DNA of 64,000 nt from positions 32,544,254 to 32,608,253 of the forward strand of contig OZ025260.1 of assembly GCA_964019135.1 (NCBI GenBank), in the 5' to 3' direction. The DNA is from Arenicola marina (Eukaryota > Annelida > Polychaeta > Arenicolidae). Position numbers and translations under genes: made by a program. The notes under the pieces were generated by a model. It saw only the letters and a list, made by a program, of their open reading frames with translations. It did not search any database and had not been told where the DNA came from. Below, in pieces: positions 33,936-48,900 of the stretch (positions are counted from its first letter, which is position 1; each line of letters starts with the position of its first letter).

Positions 33936-36900
33936 ACCCGATGTGTGTTACCTTTCTGACCGCACCAAATGCCGGTCCGAACCTGTCCTCGGTGCGGAGG
34001 GAGCCGGCAATCCAGGCCGGCAGCTTGTGCTTCATGCCGGGCCGCAGGTAGCGGTGGTCCAGCAACAGAATGACTGCGTAGTCACCCTTGTGGCGGATGG
34101 CGCGCCCTGGCGACCAACATGGGAATTCAATCAATTTTTACCATTCTATTCTTCGTAATATTTACTAATATTGCAATGAAAAATGACATTTTTGTGCGAA
34201 GGAATGCTCTACTACGCAAAGACACCTACCGGGGCAATAAAATGGGGCTCAATTTTGGTTTGCTTTTTGGTTTTTATTCTCCGAAAAGCGGATAAAACAC
34301 ATTGAGAATTTCTGTATACAACTATGCAAACTTGAGAACGTCAGATCTACATATTAGCGATTACATCATATCCTGGGTCCCACTTGTCTTTAAAATGTTA
34401 TCAAACTTGCCTCAGATGCAGCTGCCAAGGCGCGAACCCGTGACCTGTTGGTCTGCGGCTCGGCCTGCCTACAGACTGAGTCACGGAGACCCACTCTACT
34501 CACATGGCCAAAATGGTGGTTATCTGCTCATGATTTAATCGTATTCGGAAGATAAATGATGTCAGATATATTCGACATACAAACGATAAGTTGAAATCTC
34601 TTCAATGGATGGATGGATTGAATTTTTATTCCAACATTTTGCAAACAGGAGTAAAACTGGGCCAAGGAACAACTGGGGAAATGACATGAGAGGATGAAAC
34701 GTCCCCAAAGACCACCAGCGGTGTTTGTACTTACCAATACTTTGGTTGACGGCCTTCATACAGAGATTCTCATAGTGGATTTGTCCGGCCATTTTGCCGT
34801 CAGCATTGCGGGGCTGAAGGTAACAAAGTGAGATTATACTGCCGCGGTTGTGCATGAAATCAGTTTATGAACAGTTACAGGTAATCCCGCATCATTTTAA
34901 TTATTATAGTGCCCTTGTGTTGCTCACTACAAAACTCAAGATAAGACCAAGGATCTCTTGAGAACACAATGTTTCATCTATTAAACTACACTTATCCACA
35001 CATTGCGCACCATAATTTTTTTACATCATTACTTCCTTCTCTGATGAGGGAATAAGTAAATATTTCTGCTCTATTAATTATTCAAAACTATTTTCGGCAA
35101 CGTAATGTTCCATTTTATATTAGAGTTGTACAGACGCCACGTGTTAGGAAAGAAACATTTGCATTGATATCATCATTAAAACTTTTGAAATATACAGTTA
35201 AGTGGATTTATAAAAGTACACTATGACCTGTAAGGTTATATTGCGTTAATGAGACAAAGTAGTAACATCTGTAACCTCTTGTCGAAGGCCATGTATATGT
35301 ATCTTACATAAACCTGTGGAACCTCCAAACCCCAGCATGATTATTGTCTGATAGCGCTCAGTAGAGAAAGCCCAAAGCCGAGAAATAGAGCACGACTAAG
35401 GTTTCCCCAGCATGGAGCCATTTCCGGCATGACGGTTACCATGGTAGCGTTGAGGTAATCGGTCTTCTCCTTGAGTTCCGGGGAGTGGAGGTTGGGGTAG
35501 GGGAGCCCTATCATCACCACACACCTGCGAGGTCAAGATTAAGGATTATCGACCGCAATGATTCGATGTCTGGTTACATAACAAAGATGTACATTATTTG
35601 GTAAATACAGTTCTAATTTATATAAATGTTTCGAAAACAATTTTGCAAACGAAGTAGTGCCATCGGCGAGTATTGTATTGTTGATGTTGATGTTGTCATC
35701 AAATAGGGGAAATCTCATACAATGGTAGAGACATAGGGACATAGGCCCCTTAATACTGACCATTTTCTAATGCAAACGACATGAGATTAGACATGTGTTA
35801 GACGTGTGAATGAGATAAGGTGAGGAGCAATTCTCGCACCTGCCCATGTCGTCCGAGAAGTTGATACCTTCACTCATCTTGCCGCCGACGACACACATCA
35901 GTAACGACCCGCTGAATGCAGAATACTTGTTGTTGATGTGCTTCTAGAAACAAACAAACATAATACCCGTAAACAAATAGAATACCCGTAAACACAAGTG
36001 CGCATTGATATTTTTTTATCATAATCATAGCATAATTGTTTCTAAAAAGCGCGAATTACGTACTGCGATAAATATGGAAGTCATATCGATAGGCAAGTTA
36101 GCGAGGCATTATTTCGACTTCGATCATCTTGTAGCAGCAGAATTAGTCACACCTTGAGGCTTGGAGCTGCTGACGGCAGACTACATAAAGGGTCAATGAT
36201 TCGATGGACCCCACACGCTAAAGGGTTAATGATTTGAGGGACCCCACCAGCTAAAGGGTTATTGACCCCCTCCCCCCCAGCTAAAAGGTTAATGATCAGA
36301 TGGACTCCACCAGTTAAAGGCCTATGCCCCCCCCCCCCAGCTAAGGGTTAACGATCTGATGGAGTCCATCAGCTAAAGGGTTAATGACCCCACCAGTTAA
36401 AGGGTTAATGACGCCAACAGCTCTGACCTTTATGAACGAACTGTAATCCTCCAGCACCTGCTCAACCTGACTCGCCTTCTTCGGTTCCCGATACAACTGA
36501 AGTACAAACAAATATAGACGTAGATTTAGACTTTATAATTACAAACAAAAATTAATTACGCTTCGAAGACATCTTGGCGTCAACTAATTTCCGCGTTGTC
36601 GAAACGATCCAATGGTTACGAATTGATAATTTCTTCTGCCGCTCTCTGAAACAGGTTATTGTAAACTGATTGCTGATGATATTGGTCAGTAACTGATGTA
36701 TTATAAACTGATCTTATGTTACGCATGGACTTAATTTGGCAGCAGCGGACGCCGTACCTATTGCGACTGCTGTTATAGCTAGTTGGAATGGCACATGGCA
36801 CGTAGCCTGAGAGCCAGCAGCCGCGATGTGACTCCGTCAACCATTATGGTTGGTTGGTTATTCAGGACGCTTTAACCACTTTTGGACATATGGCATCAAT

Positions 36901-39900
36901 GAGATAAAGAAGGGAGAGTGAAGCCATGTCCCCGGGGGTAGTAACCCCCTACTCTTTACGAAGAAAGACATCGAATCTTTATCCTGCGACCACACAGACA
37001 TGGCCATAGCAGGGCTCGAACCACCGATCCACGTGCCGTTAGGCTCTCAGGTGGCCAGCACTCCATGCGAGCGCTCTATGGATAAGTCAAAGTATTATCA
37101 AGACGTCCAACGCTGTTTTGTTCAGCTTTGCTTGATCATAACGACATCGTAATGCAACATACTTTGTAGGGACGCATCATGATAGCTTTTCGCATTCCAC
37201 TTCATTAATTCGGCAGAACGTATCATTAGTATGAAACACTTGAGGTTACTTTCCACCCCGTCTAAACAAACGTGTAGCATCGCACGGGAAGGCTGCATGG
37301 TGATTTTTAATTAACTTTCTGACGCTCGTCGTAAGACAATAATCTTTCCATTTCCATTCTTCAATTGTGTTTTATTTCGGTGTGTAACCTTATATGTACT
37401 TTGAACTTCGAGTTCGAATAAAGATATATATATATATATATACCTTCTTCTTGGCGGTGATTTTCTTGAGGAAGCCCTCCTTCTCCCAGTGGGCGTGCAC
37501 TGTTCGCTCGTACTCGTACGACGGGAAGAAGCAGACGACTCCCCCAGGGACGATGTTACACACGTTGTACACCACGCGACCCAGCTCGTCCATCTGCATA
37601 CAAAACATGCACTAATTAGCATATATTAACATATATTATTATCGCGATTTTGTAATCGTGCTAACTGGCGACTGTAGCGTTAGTTGGTCATCAAAGTTAC
37701 TAATACAGCAAATTTCCCCATGATAAACAACTTCAATATTTTACTTGGAAACCATCTATCTGATTGACGATTCCATAGAATCATTAATTAAGTTGCATGA
37801 TATGTTGTAGCGACATTTAGGTGCTACGATGCAGAGTGACAGTGTGGCTTTGCCACGTAATAGGATCGCAGACTTCATTACGCACGAGGCAACGTTAAGA
37901 TCAGATGATAGATCCAATCATTATACAACTTGAAAATCATTGTAAAGTAAAAATTGCTGTATGAGCAGCTTTGACAGCTTGTAACATTAAGAGTCCATCT
38001 TGCATATTGTATCATAACGGCCCCCAGCCTCGCGAGGACGCTAGGAAAACGTTGTTGGTTTCGCACAAACACATTGTAGAAAATCTATTTAGAATATCAA
38101 GTTTGCATCAATATATATAAACACAAGCTTCAATAAAGATCCGCTGTTCGAAATCAAAGTATTGTCGCCTCCAGCACCAGTTCATCAAAGCGCATTTGAA
38201 CAACTTCACTCATAGATTTATATGCAATAGTATAGCAGATGACAAAGTAGCAGGGTTACACAGAAACCACCTACATACATTAACACATTGTAGGAAATCA
38301 ATTTAGAATATCATGTAGTAAACGCCTGTTGGGCATAAATTTGCATCAATATATATAAATACAAGCTACAATAGATATCCCCTGTTCGAAATCAGAGTAT
38401 TGTCACACCAGCACCAGTTCATAAAAGCGCATAATAATTTAATTTACTCCCTATATTAATAAGCAGGACAACAGCAATTTAACACGAAGGATGTAGAGTA
38501 TGTACTGTTCAATGACCCGTGAATCATTTGACCACTAATAGGTCTACAGTGGGATCTAAGTGGCGACTGAGCTTAGCCAAGTTGCACAACTGCGACACTC
38601 AATACGAGATTACCGTTTGAAACTCTTCGAGAACAAGCCACAAATGATCTACCAGGGCAAATTGTAAGTTTTTACGTGTAAACAATTATTTTTCTGATCC
38701 TATGAACACCACGTTTACCATCAACATCACCCCTCCTAACGGTCCCCAAAATATGTTTTCTCTTACTGTAGTATGACAAATGAGGTCAGACAATTTTAAT
38801 TATCAAAACAAGAAATTCTGCTCTTTCCTCATTGTTATCGTCAGTATTATAATTGTGGGTGTACTGTTTGTTAAATTATAGCAATAAAATAATCACTATA
38901 TATATACACACACCCATATATTCAAAATTCACATTTTGATTATTGGCTGTTGATCAATGCGAGGTATCGATCGGTTCAAACAAATCAACAACTTGTTGTC
39001 GACGTGAGGGTATCAGTCAGGCGGCCAGCGAGTGCAGCGCGACCTGGCGACCGCTGGAGTAAACACACGTGACCTGAAGCGACCTCTCGTGACCTCACGA
39101 CCGCGTGCACCACCACAGCAGCAGTCGCCACCGACGCTGGTGTGGCACTAGCAGGCGGGGCGGGGGGGGGGCGGGTTTGAGATGACTGTGTGTGTGGGTG
39201 GGGGGGGGGGGTGCGGGTTTGAGATGACTGTGTGTGTGTTGGGGGGGGGGGGGGTTGAGATGACAGGGTGGGGAGTGGCGGCGTGGGGACTGCATAATGA
39301 ACGGCGAGGAAGGTCAAGAAGAGAGGTACTCTCGGGGATGGCAAACGGGGAGGGGGGGGGACGGGGAGAGGCTACATCCAGGTAGGAAGGGGGTGGGGGG
39401 GCGGTTATGGGTCCGGGCGATGAGGGGGTGTTGTTGATGAAGTACTGAGAGCCCCACGAACTCCCTCCCGGGCAGAGCGCGTTTCGCTGACACTCTGCCC
39501 CAGAGAGAGATACCCCCAGAGACGGGAGAGTGAGGGCCCTCGTGCAATGCGTCCCCACACCGGATGTGGATTGACAGTTGGCGTCCTGACCCCGCCCCCC
39601 TCCCGCCTCCCAACCCCTTCCCAGTCCGCCAGGGGGTCTGAAAGGGAAGTGCTGTCCCCATCAAGGTCAAGGGACGGACCAGGGGACGAGGTGGGAACGG
39701 GGGGGGGGGGGGGGTGGACAGGGAGCGACCTAGTCGGGGTAAAATATGACAGATGGTAGGATAGGTGGACGGATATAGATAGATTGGTTTTTAGACTGTC
39801 TTTGTGCAGCAATGACAAATCGAGACACACGGGCCGTGTCCGGAGTGGGAATGGGGTGGGGCGGGATGGGGATGGGGTGGGGATGGGGAGGGGGTGGGTG

Positions 39901-42900
39901 GGGTGGGCGGGATGGGCATGGGTGCAGGCACTGACTGATGCTGACAAAGAGACAGAATGAGAGAAGGCAAATATTGGGAGAGATGAAAAGACAGAACGGT
40001 GGATGGAGCGATGCACCGGTACTAAGTACAGCGAGACTCACCCCTACCACCCCGACCCCCACATCCCAGCCCTGAACCCCGGAGGATGCAGTAGGTACGA
40101 GGAGGAAGTGAATGGGGGTGGGCAGATTGGGGGGGGGGGAGGTGGGGGCAACAGCGTTGCATCCAGCATTACAAAAGCAGAATAATGGATGGATCGGTGT
40201 CTTAGGCCACATTTGTGCACAAGTGGGACAAAGTTCAGACGCTTTTAGCTGGATGGTTTAGATATACTTTTGACACATAGTGAAAAAATCCCCACCCCCC
40301 CACCCTCCTAGTTGATGAAACAGCGTGATTTCCCCCCCGTAAGCTCTAGTATTGCCGAGCCTAGCCACGCAACCTCAAAGGCTCGTTGCTTGNNNNNNNN
40401 NNNNNNNNNNNNNNNNNNNNNNNNNNNNNNNNNNNNNNNNNNNNNNNNNNNNNNNNNNNNNNNNNNNNNNNNNNNNNNNNNNNNNNNNNNNNNNNNNNNN
40501 NNNNNNNNNNNNNNNNNNNNNNNNNNNNNNNNNNNNNNNNNNNNNNNNNNNNNNNNNNNNNNNNNNNNNNNNNNNNNNNNNNNNNNNNNNNNTCGCATGA
40601 CAATTCGACGAGAATGACTGGGAAACAAAGTAAAGAAGCATTATTTATAGACCTTTAAGGACGTACAATGAATAATTACAAGTTTTAGGCCAATCTTGTG
40701 CCCCCCGGGGCCAAGCCGGATCGGGGAGAAGGAGGCTCGAACCCGCAACTGGTTAGCTACAAGTTACGAGAGTCTCCTACTTCGCGGCCATGGTGAGTCC
40801 CCAGTGATCACCCGTCAGAGGTCTCCCCCACACCTGGGGGGGGGGGGGGGGGGTAGCCATGTCGCGTGTCGATTTTAAGAAAAGGTCCATGTCGCGTGTC
40901 GATTTTAAGAAAAGTTCCATGTCGCGTGTCGCTAAGTCTTATGTCGCATGTCGATTCTAAGACAACCCCAATGTCGCGTTGTCGATTTTAAAAATCGCCG
41001 TGTCGCCGTGTCGAAAAAGCCCCTCTGGGGCCCTACACCTCCTGTCTGCCCCAGACCTCCGCTAGGTCTCCCCCAGGCCTCTTCAAGTCTCCCCGAATCC
41101 TTCTCCTGGGTCTGCCCCAGGTCCCCATCCAGGTCTTCTCCAATCCTCCCCTAGGTCTCCCCCAGGCCTTCCCCCGGGTCTGCCCCAGGTCTTCCCCAGG
41201 CCTCTCCAAGTCTTCCCAATCCTCCCCTAGGTATCCCCGAGGCCTTCCCCCGGGTCCGCCCCAGACCTCCCCTAAGTCTCCCCCAGACCTCCCCCAGGTC
41301 CCTCAAAGTCTTCCCCAATCCTCCCCTAGGTTTCCCCAGACCTCCCCCAGGTCTCTCAAAGTCTCCCCCAATCCTCCCCTAGGTTTCCCCCGGACCTCCC
41401 CCAGGTCTCCCCCCGACCTCCCCCAGGTCTCCCCCGGACCTCCCCCAGGTCTCCCCCCGACCTCCGCCAGGTCTCCCCCGGACCTCCGCCAGGTCTCCCC
41501 ACAGGTGTTCCCCAGGCCTCCCCAATTCTCCCCCAGGCTTCTCCCCAGGCGGCTAACGGGTCATAGCCCTCCACCGGGCCGCAGCGGGTAGCCGACCGCC
41601 AGCGTGCTCGCACCTATACCGATCGACGGAGGTCATGAACTCTACTTGCCCCCCACCCCACCCCGCCCCGCCCCACCCCACCCCCTCCGCCGTCCCCAGT
41701 CAGTCTCTATCCCTGACTTTGTCTTTGTCTCCGCTCCGTAATTTGCCCGACACGGCACGGCAGCCCCGGGGGCCTGTGTCCCCTACATGCTCCCCTCGTC
41801 CCACCTGCGACCCCTCCCGGCCCCGCTGTGACCCCCCGCGGGAGTCATCCCCTGGTCATGCCAGAGTCACCGGAGGGTCGAGATGAGGGGAGGGAGAGGC
41901 GGGAGGTTGTGACCCCGCGGCCCTTATGTGCACTTCATTGAACTCTCCTCTCAGTTACCCCCCCCCCCCCCCCACCACCACACACCGCTGACGGTACAAT
42001 ATAAACCGATAATAAAATTAAAGCTAGCTTGGCGATGAAATTAATAGCTCTCATTAGGCCTTCCCATAGCACATGTTTTCCCCGCTTCCACACCTCGCAC
42101 TAGTCATTTCGAATGCACTTTTATGATTTTTGTTCATATGCATTTTGGGGAAAACTATCGAGTTGTAGTGAAATTGTTCGCAAGATTCTGAACGACTCGC
42201 GTACCATTTTGGCAATTTTGTTTTTAAGGCGCTTTCGCTGGGCCGATATCTCCCAATGGCAAAAGGAAATTACACCCAACTTTCGCGCTTGCTACGCCAT
42301 TTGAAGAAACTGTAATCAAGGTTTCGCTCATTTAAAGGTTGTTACAACGGTCGCTTTAACTTCACCAGTGGGTGGGGGGGGTGGGCGGGGATTCTCAGAT
42401 AATATTTCGTCATAGAATGACTCAAAACAAATTAATGAAAGTTGAGAAAGTGTCAACCAGAAATATATTTTACATTCTACATTGTTTATGGCCTACATTG
42501 TTTCAACGGGAAGGCCAAGATGGACGGACGAAGGGATGAGTTCGCGGGATGTGGAGGAGGGTTATGATTCAGGTGCTGAGACCCGGAGCGGTGTGTTGGG
42601 GGTTGGGGCGGGTGTGGATAGCTGTATAGATAGGCGCTGCTCTTGAACAGGAGGCGGGGGCGAAGTAAAGATGGGGTGGGTGGGTGGGAGAGTGGTAGGA
42701 CCGAGCGTGTCTGGTCTGCACTCAAGATCGGAAATATGGAAACAGTCGAAGAGTCGCTGTGAGGTGTGACTGTGGGGCGCAGTCGGCGGGGAGGAGGGAG
42801 GTGGGGGGGGGGGACATTTGTGGCGAGGGGAGGGAGAAGTGAGTGACAGATGGAAGGACAAATAATATCGCGACTAATAATGCAACTAAGATTGGTAATA

Positions 42901-45900
42901 AATAAATTAAGTTTATGCCACTTTGTGCATTCAGACCAAAGCAAGGAACCACGGGGACAATGAGACGAAACGAAAAAATAAAATGGTATAAAAATGCTAA
43001 TAATAGTGCAACTATCTCCTCTCACAAACTAATGATGATTTCATAAAATTATACCTGCATCAAAGTTTCAATAATTTCTCGATAGTTATTACTTCTTGTC
43101 AAGGGTTAAGCAAGGAGCAAGCGCAGTAGCTGAGGGTGGGTACTGTGCAGACAAGCCACAACACCAAAGAACGACAGAGAAATGGATGAGTATGAAGTAA
43201 CAATGATGGACAGAGGGCGGAAATATTCGGACGGATACAGCATTGGCTGGCATCAGAGAGTGAAGTGTGTCTGTGGGGAGGGTGGGACGGGTTGGGGCGT
43301 TCACCCTGGTGAAGCGGTGACGAGGGGAGCAGCAAGGGAGTGGAGTGGTAGACATGTTGGCTGCGCATGCGCTCAAACTCAATTGACCAATAGGAGAAGC
43401 TATAACACCCGCATACACGCAACGTCTAACTATTAAATAGAAGGTGATTGTTAATTTTTCCTATAATACTAATCCATGCACAAAAGTCGATCACGTTTGG
43501 GGTCAACAAAGGGACAAATGAATTATCCGGTTTATATCCCACAGATCCCTATATAGTGCCCCCCCCACCCCCCATCACCTGCATAATGCGGTTACTCAGA
43601 GAAAAAAAGGACACAATATCGATGAACACATCAGTTGTAATATAGCAAATTCGCAAAAAAAAAATCACAAAAACGAAATTAAACGAGGAAAAATTGCTTA
43701 ATTTCCAAAATTCCATTTCATATTTTCATTACTGGTCTGTGTTTCTGGTGATATTTCGCGCTTGCTGTTCGTCATATTATGTACTTTCATAACCAGTACG
43801 AACAGTGCTATAAAATCAATCTAAAGAATAATAAATATAAGTATTAACAAGAAACACGTCGATTTTATATTTGTTCATAATTTAACGGCCTGCTGGATCA
43901 AGAGGAAGGCCGGGATCGACTGACGAAGGGGTGAGTTCACATACGGTTGGGTGGCGTTAAGAACTTTTTACGGGTAGAGGGTTGGAACTTCGGATGGGGG
44001 AGGGGACGGATGGGTGGTGGAGTAAGGGGTGTGATGGTACATATATTAAAATCTAAGCAAAGTTTTAGGCCATGAGCAATTAAGAATCGACGGCGGATTT
44101 GCTTGTCTCAACTTGAGCATCTTGAGGCGTGGAGGAGCCTCTATATATGACACCCCCCCCAAACCAGCGAGACTTCAGTGCATGGAGACTCAGGTCACTC
44201 ATATTTTGTTACCGTGAGTACTGTACCAATCGCCGGCCTAGTTACTAGGCATTCATATTTCAGTTATGAAGACATATGATCTGGGTTCATTAGGGGAGAG
44301 TCTTGTCGGTCACGGGGAGGCGGGGCGGGGTCGGGGCCGGGTCGGGGCGGGGTCGGGGCCGGGACGGTGCGGGGTCGGTGCGGGGCCAGGGCCCGGGTAA
44401 GGTTAAACGCGGCGCCAACGTGGGGATAGCTTGCCTCCTCCGGCGGTCTCCGGGCGGCCAGGGGGTCCCCTCAGGTGGGCGTCGTACCCAGGAGCGGCTA
44501 CCTGGCGTGACCCCGCTCCTGACCCCACGGCGGCGGGGGCAGGCAGAGGCCGGATGGGGTCCAGGCAAAGGTCGCTCTCGGGGTACGTGGGGTTGGGAAG
44601 AGGAGTGGGGGTCAACCCCCGGTCCTAACCTACGTGAACAAAGTCGGGGGGGGGGGGGGCAAGCGTCGAGAAGACCAGGTCAGCGGTGGCGATGGGGTCG
44701 CTACATTTTCCAGCTTACAAATTAATTAACAACATACTAGTGGAAGAGCCGCCTCAGCCACCCCTCCCCCCCCACCCCGCCCCGCCCCGCCGAGGCTTAG
44801 ACCACTGATGACAATTTATAAGCCAGCCCAGCCAATTTTCCCGATCAGCAGGTGCTACTTGTAATCATACTAATCAGCAATCATTTTATAGCTATTATAA
44901 TAGCTCAGCGACTCACCCATCCCTGATCGATCGGGGACACGTACACAAGTATTGGGCGATAATCGAGGACAATAGCGACAGCTACGAGATGAAGAAAACA
45001 CGTGGCCGATAGGCGGGAAAGTAGGAATCACCATGGCAATCAGAGGCTGAATGAACGCAAGTGGTAACGGGTGGGGGCAGATGAGGGGTAGTGTGGGGAG
45101 GTGGGGAGGGGAGGATGGGATTAACAAAGAACGCACAGACTACTCTGGTTAGTATAGCACGACCAAGGTCGCAACATCCGCTGACCTTTGGTCAGACAAA
45201 GACACATGGTGAAGGTCAATCAAGGACATTCGCCCGCGTCCTCAACCAAACATAGGTCACGGCTGCAAGCTTGCTGTCGTCGTCCACCACAACCACTGCT
45301 ACTGTCTGTCACTCATTACCATCGCTTTTCACCATATTCCATTCTATTTTCTAACACGTTCTTGGATTGGGGTTTTATGCCACCTTTGTGCACACCTGGG
45401 TGGAGCCTGGACAATGCGCTCCTGGGACAATGAAAGGAAAGGATGAATCGACTCCAGACAACTGGGGTTGTGAACCCGCAACCAGTCCGCATGCAATCGC
45501 GTACGCTACCTCTATGGTAGCAGCCCCCTCGGGTGAGGTTTGAACCCGCAACCATTTGGCTAGCAGTCGACTGCGCTTCCTCTCTATGAGAGCGGCTCTC
45601 TCGGTCAGTCAGCGACCTAGTCAACCCAAATAAATTTAAATATATCTCATCGAGTCTTGATTGATCGCCTTTTCCCAGTCAACTTCAACGCTTCAATTTA
45701 CTACATAAATACGATATAAATATGGTGTGGTATAGCGTCCTATGTTCTCATTTTCTTACATGACAATGTATGTATTTAGGTCCATTTAAGTTGTATAAAT
45801 ACAAAACATAATGTGCATGTTGTACAAAGAAAATGGTTAACCCAACCGGTCCATTTCAAGTGGAAAGTGTGGCTTCCGCGCTGACTATGTAATCACAATT

Positions 45901-48900
45901 TAGAGATCGCAGTCGGGGGATTGCCTTTTAAAATTTAGCACGAATATGAGGAGAATTCATATGAGAAATGTGCAACTGACCATTTATTGCTTAAGATAAT
46001 CCTATAACTTACAAGAACTAAAAACGAGACTCGAAATTTTTTCGGTCATATGAGTAGTAACAGGCGCGCGGAATCCGACCGTTCTTGTGTACTACGTCAT
46101 CAAACTGCGGGCAGTGTTAACACATACCGAACAATGAGCCCAATTTAGCCTTCACGTGCATAAAAGCGGCCTATAACGCCAGCAGTCCATTTCATTTCTT
46201 CACAATAAGAACCTTAGAGCGCACATTTTGACGCGGTTTACATTATGCCCCGGACACGTTATGACACGCCTCAAGTCTAGCTACGAGCACGTTATGACTT
46301 CAACCTGATACTGCCGTTTCGCACTAAAGTGAAGGAACGGTTTCTTAGGGGCCACATTGGTCTATACATATGCTAAGGGTTGAGGAACCTCTCGGGACAA
46401 CGAGATGAAACGATAAAACGGTCCCAGACACGGGTGGGCTTGGAACCCGCGTATAGTATTTTCGCTGCTCGTAAAAATACGATTTGTCGTTAAGTTAGCA
46501 TGTAACAGATACGGTTACGAGTTTGCAACTCTTAGTGACACGACCCCCTGCAGTCGGGCATGCAACCCCCTCAACCACCGCGACTCTCGCCAAAGCAATG
46601 GTGGTCATTGCAGCAAGTAACAGGGGACATATCTGACCAGCTTTAAACCACTGAACGGTTACGGAAGCGCACAAAGAAATCTCTTCTCTAAGTCAAATGC
46701 TTCATTGTTCGCTAATTTCGGGAATCTACTTGCAGTTTGACGTCTCTGGCCACATCAGTCGCGTCACGCCCAGGATCTAGCTGTGCCTTATAGGGCTGTA
46801 CAGTCACTACGTGATCTAATCGAGACCCCACGAGACAGGTATACTTATGCTCTACGTCAATGCCTTGCATCAACGGCCTGTACGCGCTGCCTACCTTCCG
46901 GTTGTTTGCCTTCATTTGCTTCACACGCAACATCAGCTAAAGCTGTACTTGGCCGCACAACTAACCACTGAAGTTTTGTGCATATCAGAATTATAACCAT
47001 CCAAGTAGATTTATGTAATATGTGAGCGGTTAGACAGTTGATAAACCAATGCGGTTGTCTCATGAGTGACTCTCAGTGTCAGGCGATTTAACGTGTTGCG
47101 CGGGGTTTTCCATGTCGTATGACGTAATAATCATCACGACTCGCATGTCTGCGCGCGGTATCTATGGTTACGTAACAACGCTCCTTATACGGACTGAGCA
47201 GGCAAGGACAATGGTGTTCCGTTTGTCGCAGAAATGTAAACATCGATGAGTTGCCTTCAAATACAACGATCTAACAGTCTCATCGAACGGACCACATGCA
47301 TTATAGAGATATAAATGTCTTATCTTTAACTATATTATGATTTTATAGTTAGCAATCCCTGGACCAAAGGAAACAAACAACAGTTTCACCCCCACTTGAT
47401 GCTTCACGCACAAACCGCGCAGCTGGCCGGTTCACAACACTCAAACGTTGACTACAATGAGTGCGCGTCACGCAGCTGTAGCAAGGCACCAGCGTGATGC
47501 GCACTCGTTCTAAGAGACCGTGTTTTTTTTTGGGTCCCCAACAAACCTAAACCGGAAATACAACCCGCGAGAACTGTACAGCCCTATTACCCACCATTTC
47601 AGTGGTATTCCTCCGCTGGTAGGTGAAGTCCAGCTGGACGCCAGAGGGACCGTGACCCAATGCCAGCGGAAGGAGCTGCTCCTTAGGTATCACGTGACCT
47701 GCAACGGACAATACAGTAAATACAATTATTCTCCGGAAGGTAATTTTATTTACACCCGCTGCTGAGACCCTGTTGTAGTAACAAGTTGACGGAGGAAACG
47801 GAGAAAAGAAGATAAAAGAAGAAGAAAGTTCATTGCTGAGAAAAATACATTGTTTCGCAGGAAGAATATCTTGTCGTCAAATGACCAATTGCAGCTAATT
47901 CTACTATCGTCAGTGGTTGGTTTCCAGCACAACATACAAGCCAGGCTGGTTCCAGCTGTCATTGCACCCTGAGGCGCCCTCTGTCTGGCGATTGTTTTCC
48001 TGCGGGGAACAAGGTTTTAACAGTCCTTTCTGTTACCTGGCTGGTTTCCGGCCAATCATGATGTCTACATCAGCGTGCGGGGAACAAGGTTAATATAAAG
48101 TGGTTTCTGTTACCTGGCTGGTTCCCGGCCAATCATGATGGCTATATCAACGTGCGGACGACGGTTATTGGTAGAAACCAGGCTTTTTTTCTGTGTTGAC
48201 CTTTGCCGTAGCAGTCACAATGAGTAACTTACCACAGGAGTATTCCAGAATGCGCTCTGGCGCGACACCCGCGGCGAAGAACAACTGCTCCTTAAACTCG
48301 GAAATCTGCAATAAAACAACAATGGAGGTCACATGTCGCAAATAACAATAACTTCCTTCCATGCTTGTCAGATCAATAGTGGACAATACCTGGCGGAACA
48401 GAACACCAACATTTTAAAAGGATCAAAATCCAAAATGGCCGCCATCCCGTGACAAACCATCACAATATATCCTCACATCTATCGGTTTGTAGTCGCGAGA
48501 AAGGTAAATTGGCGCCAATACATGCCATTCGATGTTATTGCATAATGGCTGGGCGGGTGATTGATTATAAGCTATAATCCTCTCTTGGTTCGTCTTAAAT
48601 AGAAGATAATTCGACTTTGTATCGGCAATATAAGTAAATCACCAAGTTTGGAAGCGGTCTATCCCCCCTTTCTCATTATAAACCTGAGATAGCTCCCCTT
48701 CACTTACCGGTTCCATCGCCCCCCCCCCCCCAACCCCTCCACTCACCGGTTCCATGGTCCCCCCAGCCACGATGACGGCCCGCGCCTCCGACACGATATC
48801 CCCGAAGTGCACTGCGGGATTGAGCAGCAGGAACTTGAGACTACACATGCTCAGCAGGTCTGCAACGAGAGACACCTGTCGTGTTGAGATAAACTCAAAG

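Noticed and set aside
39148..40212. Several proline/serine/histidine-rich minus-strand frames of 100-200 aa
   Set aside because: They translate G/C homopolymer and short-repeat DNA inside a DDX11 intron; no splice or domain support.
40308..40658. Frames running through the N block
   Set aside because: They consist of the 200-N gap.
41356..41613. Minus-strand frame with [16 protein letters not shown] repeats
   Set aside because: Translation of the pyrimidine minisatellite at 41025-41570.
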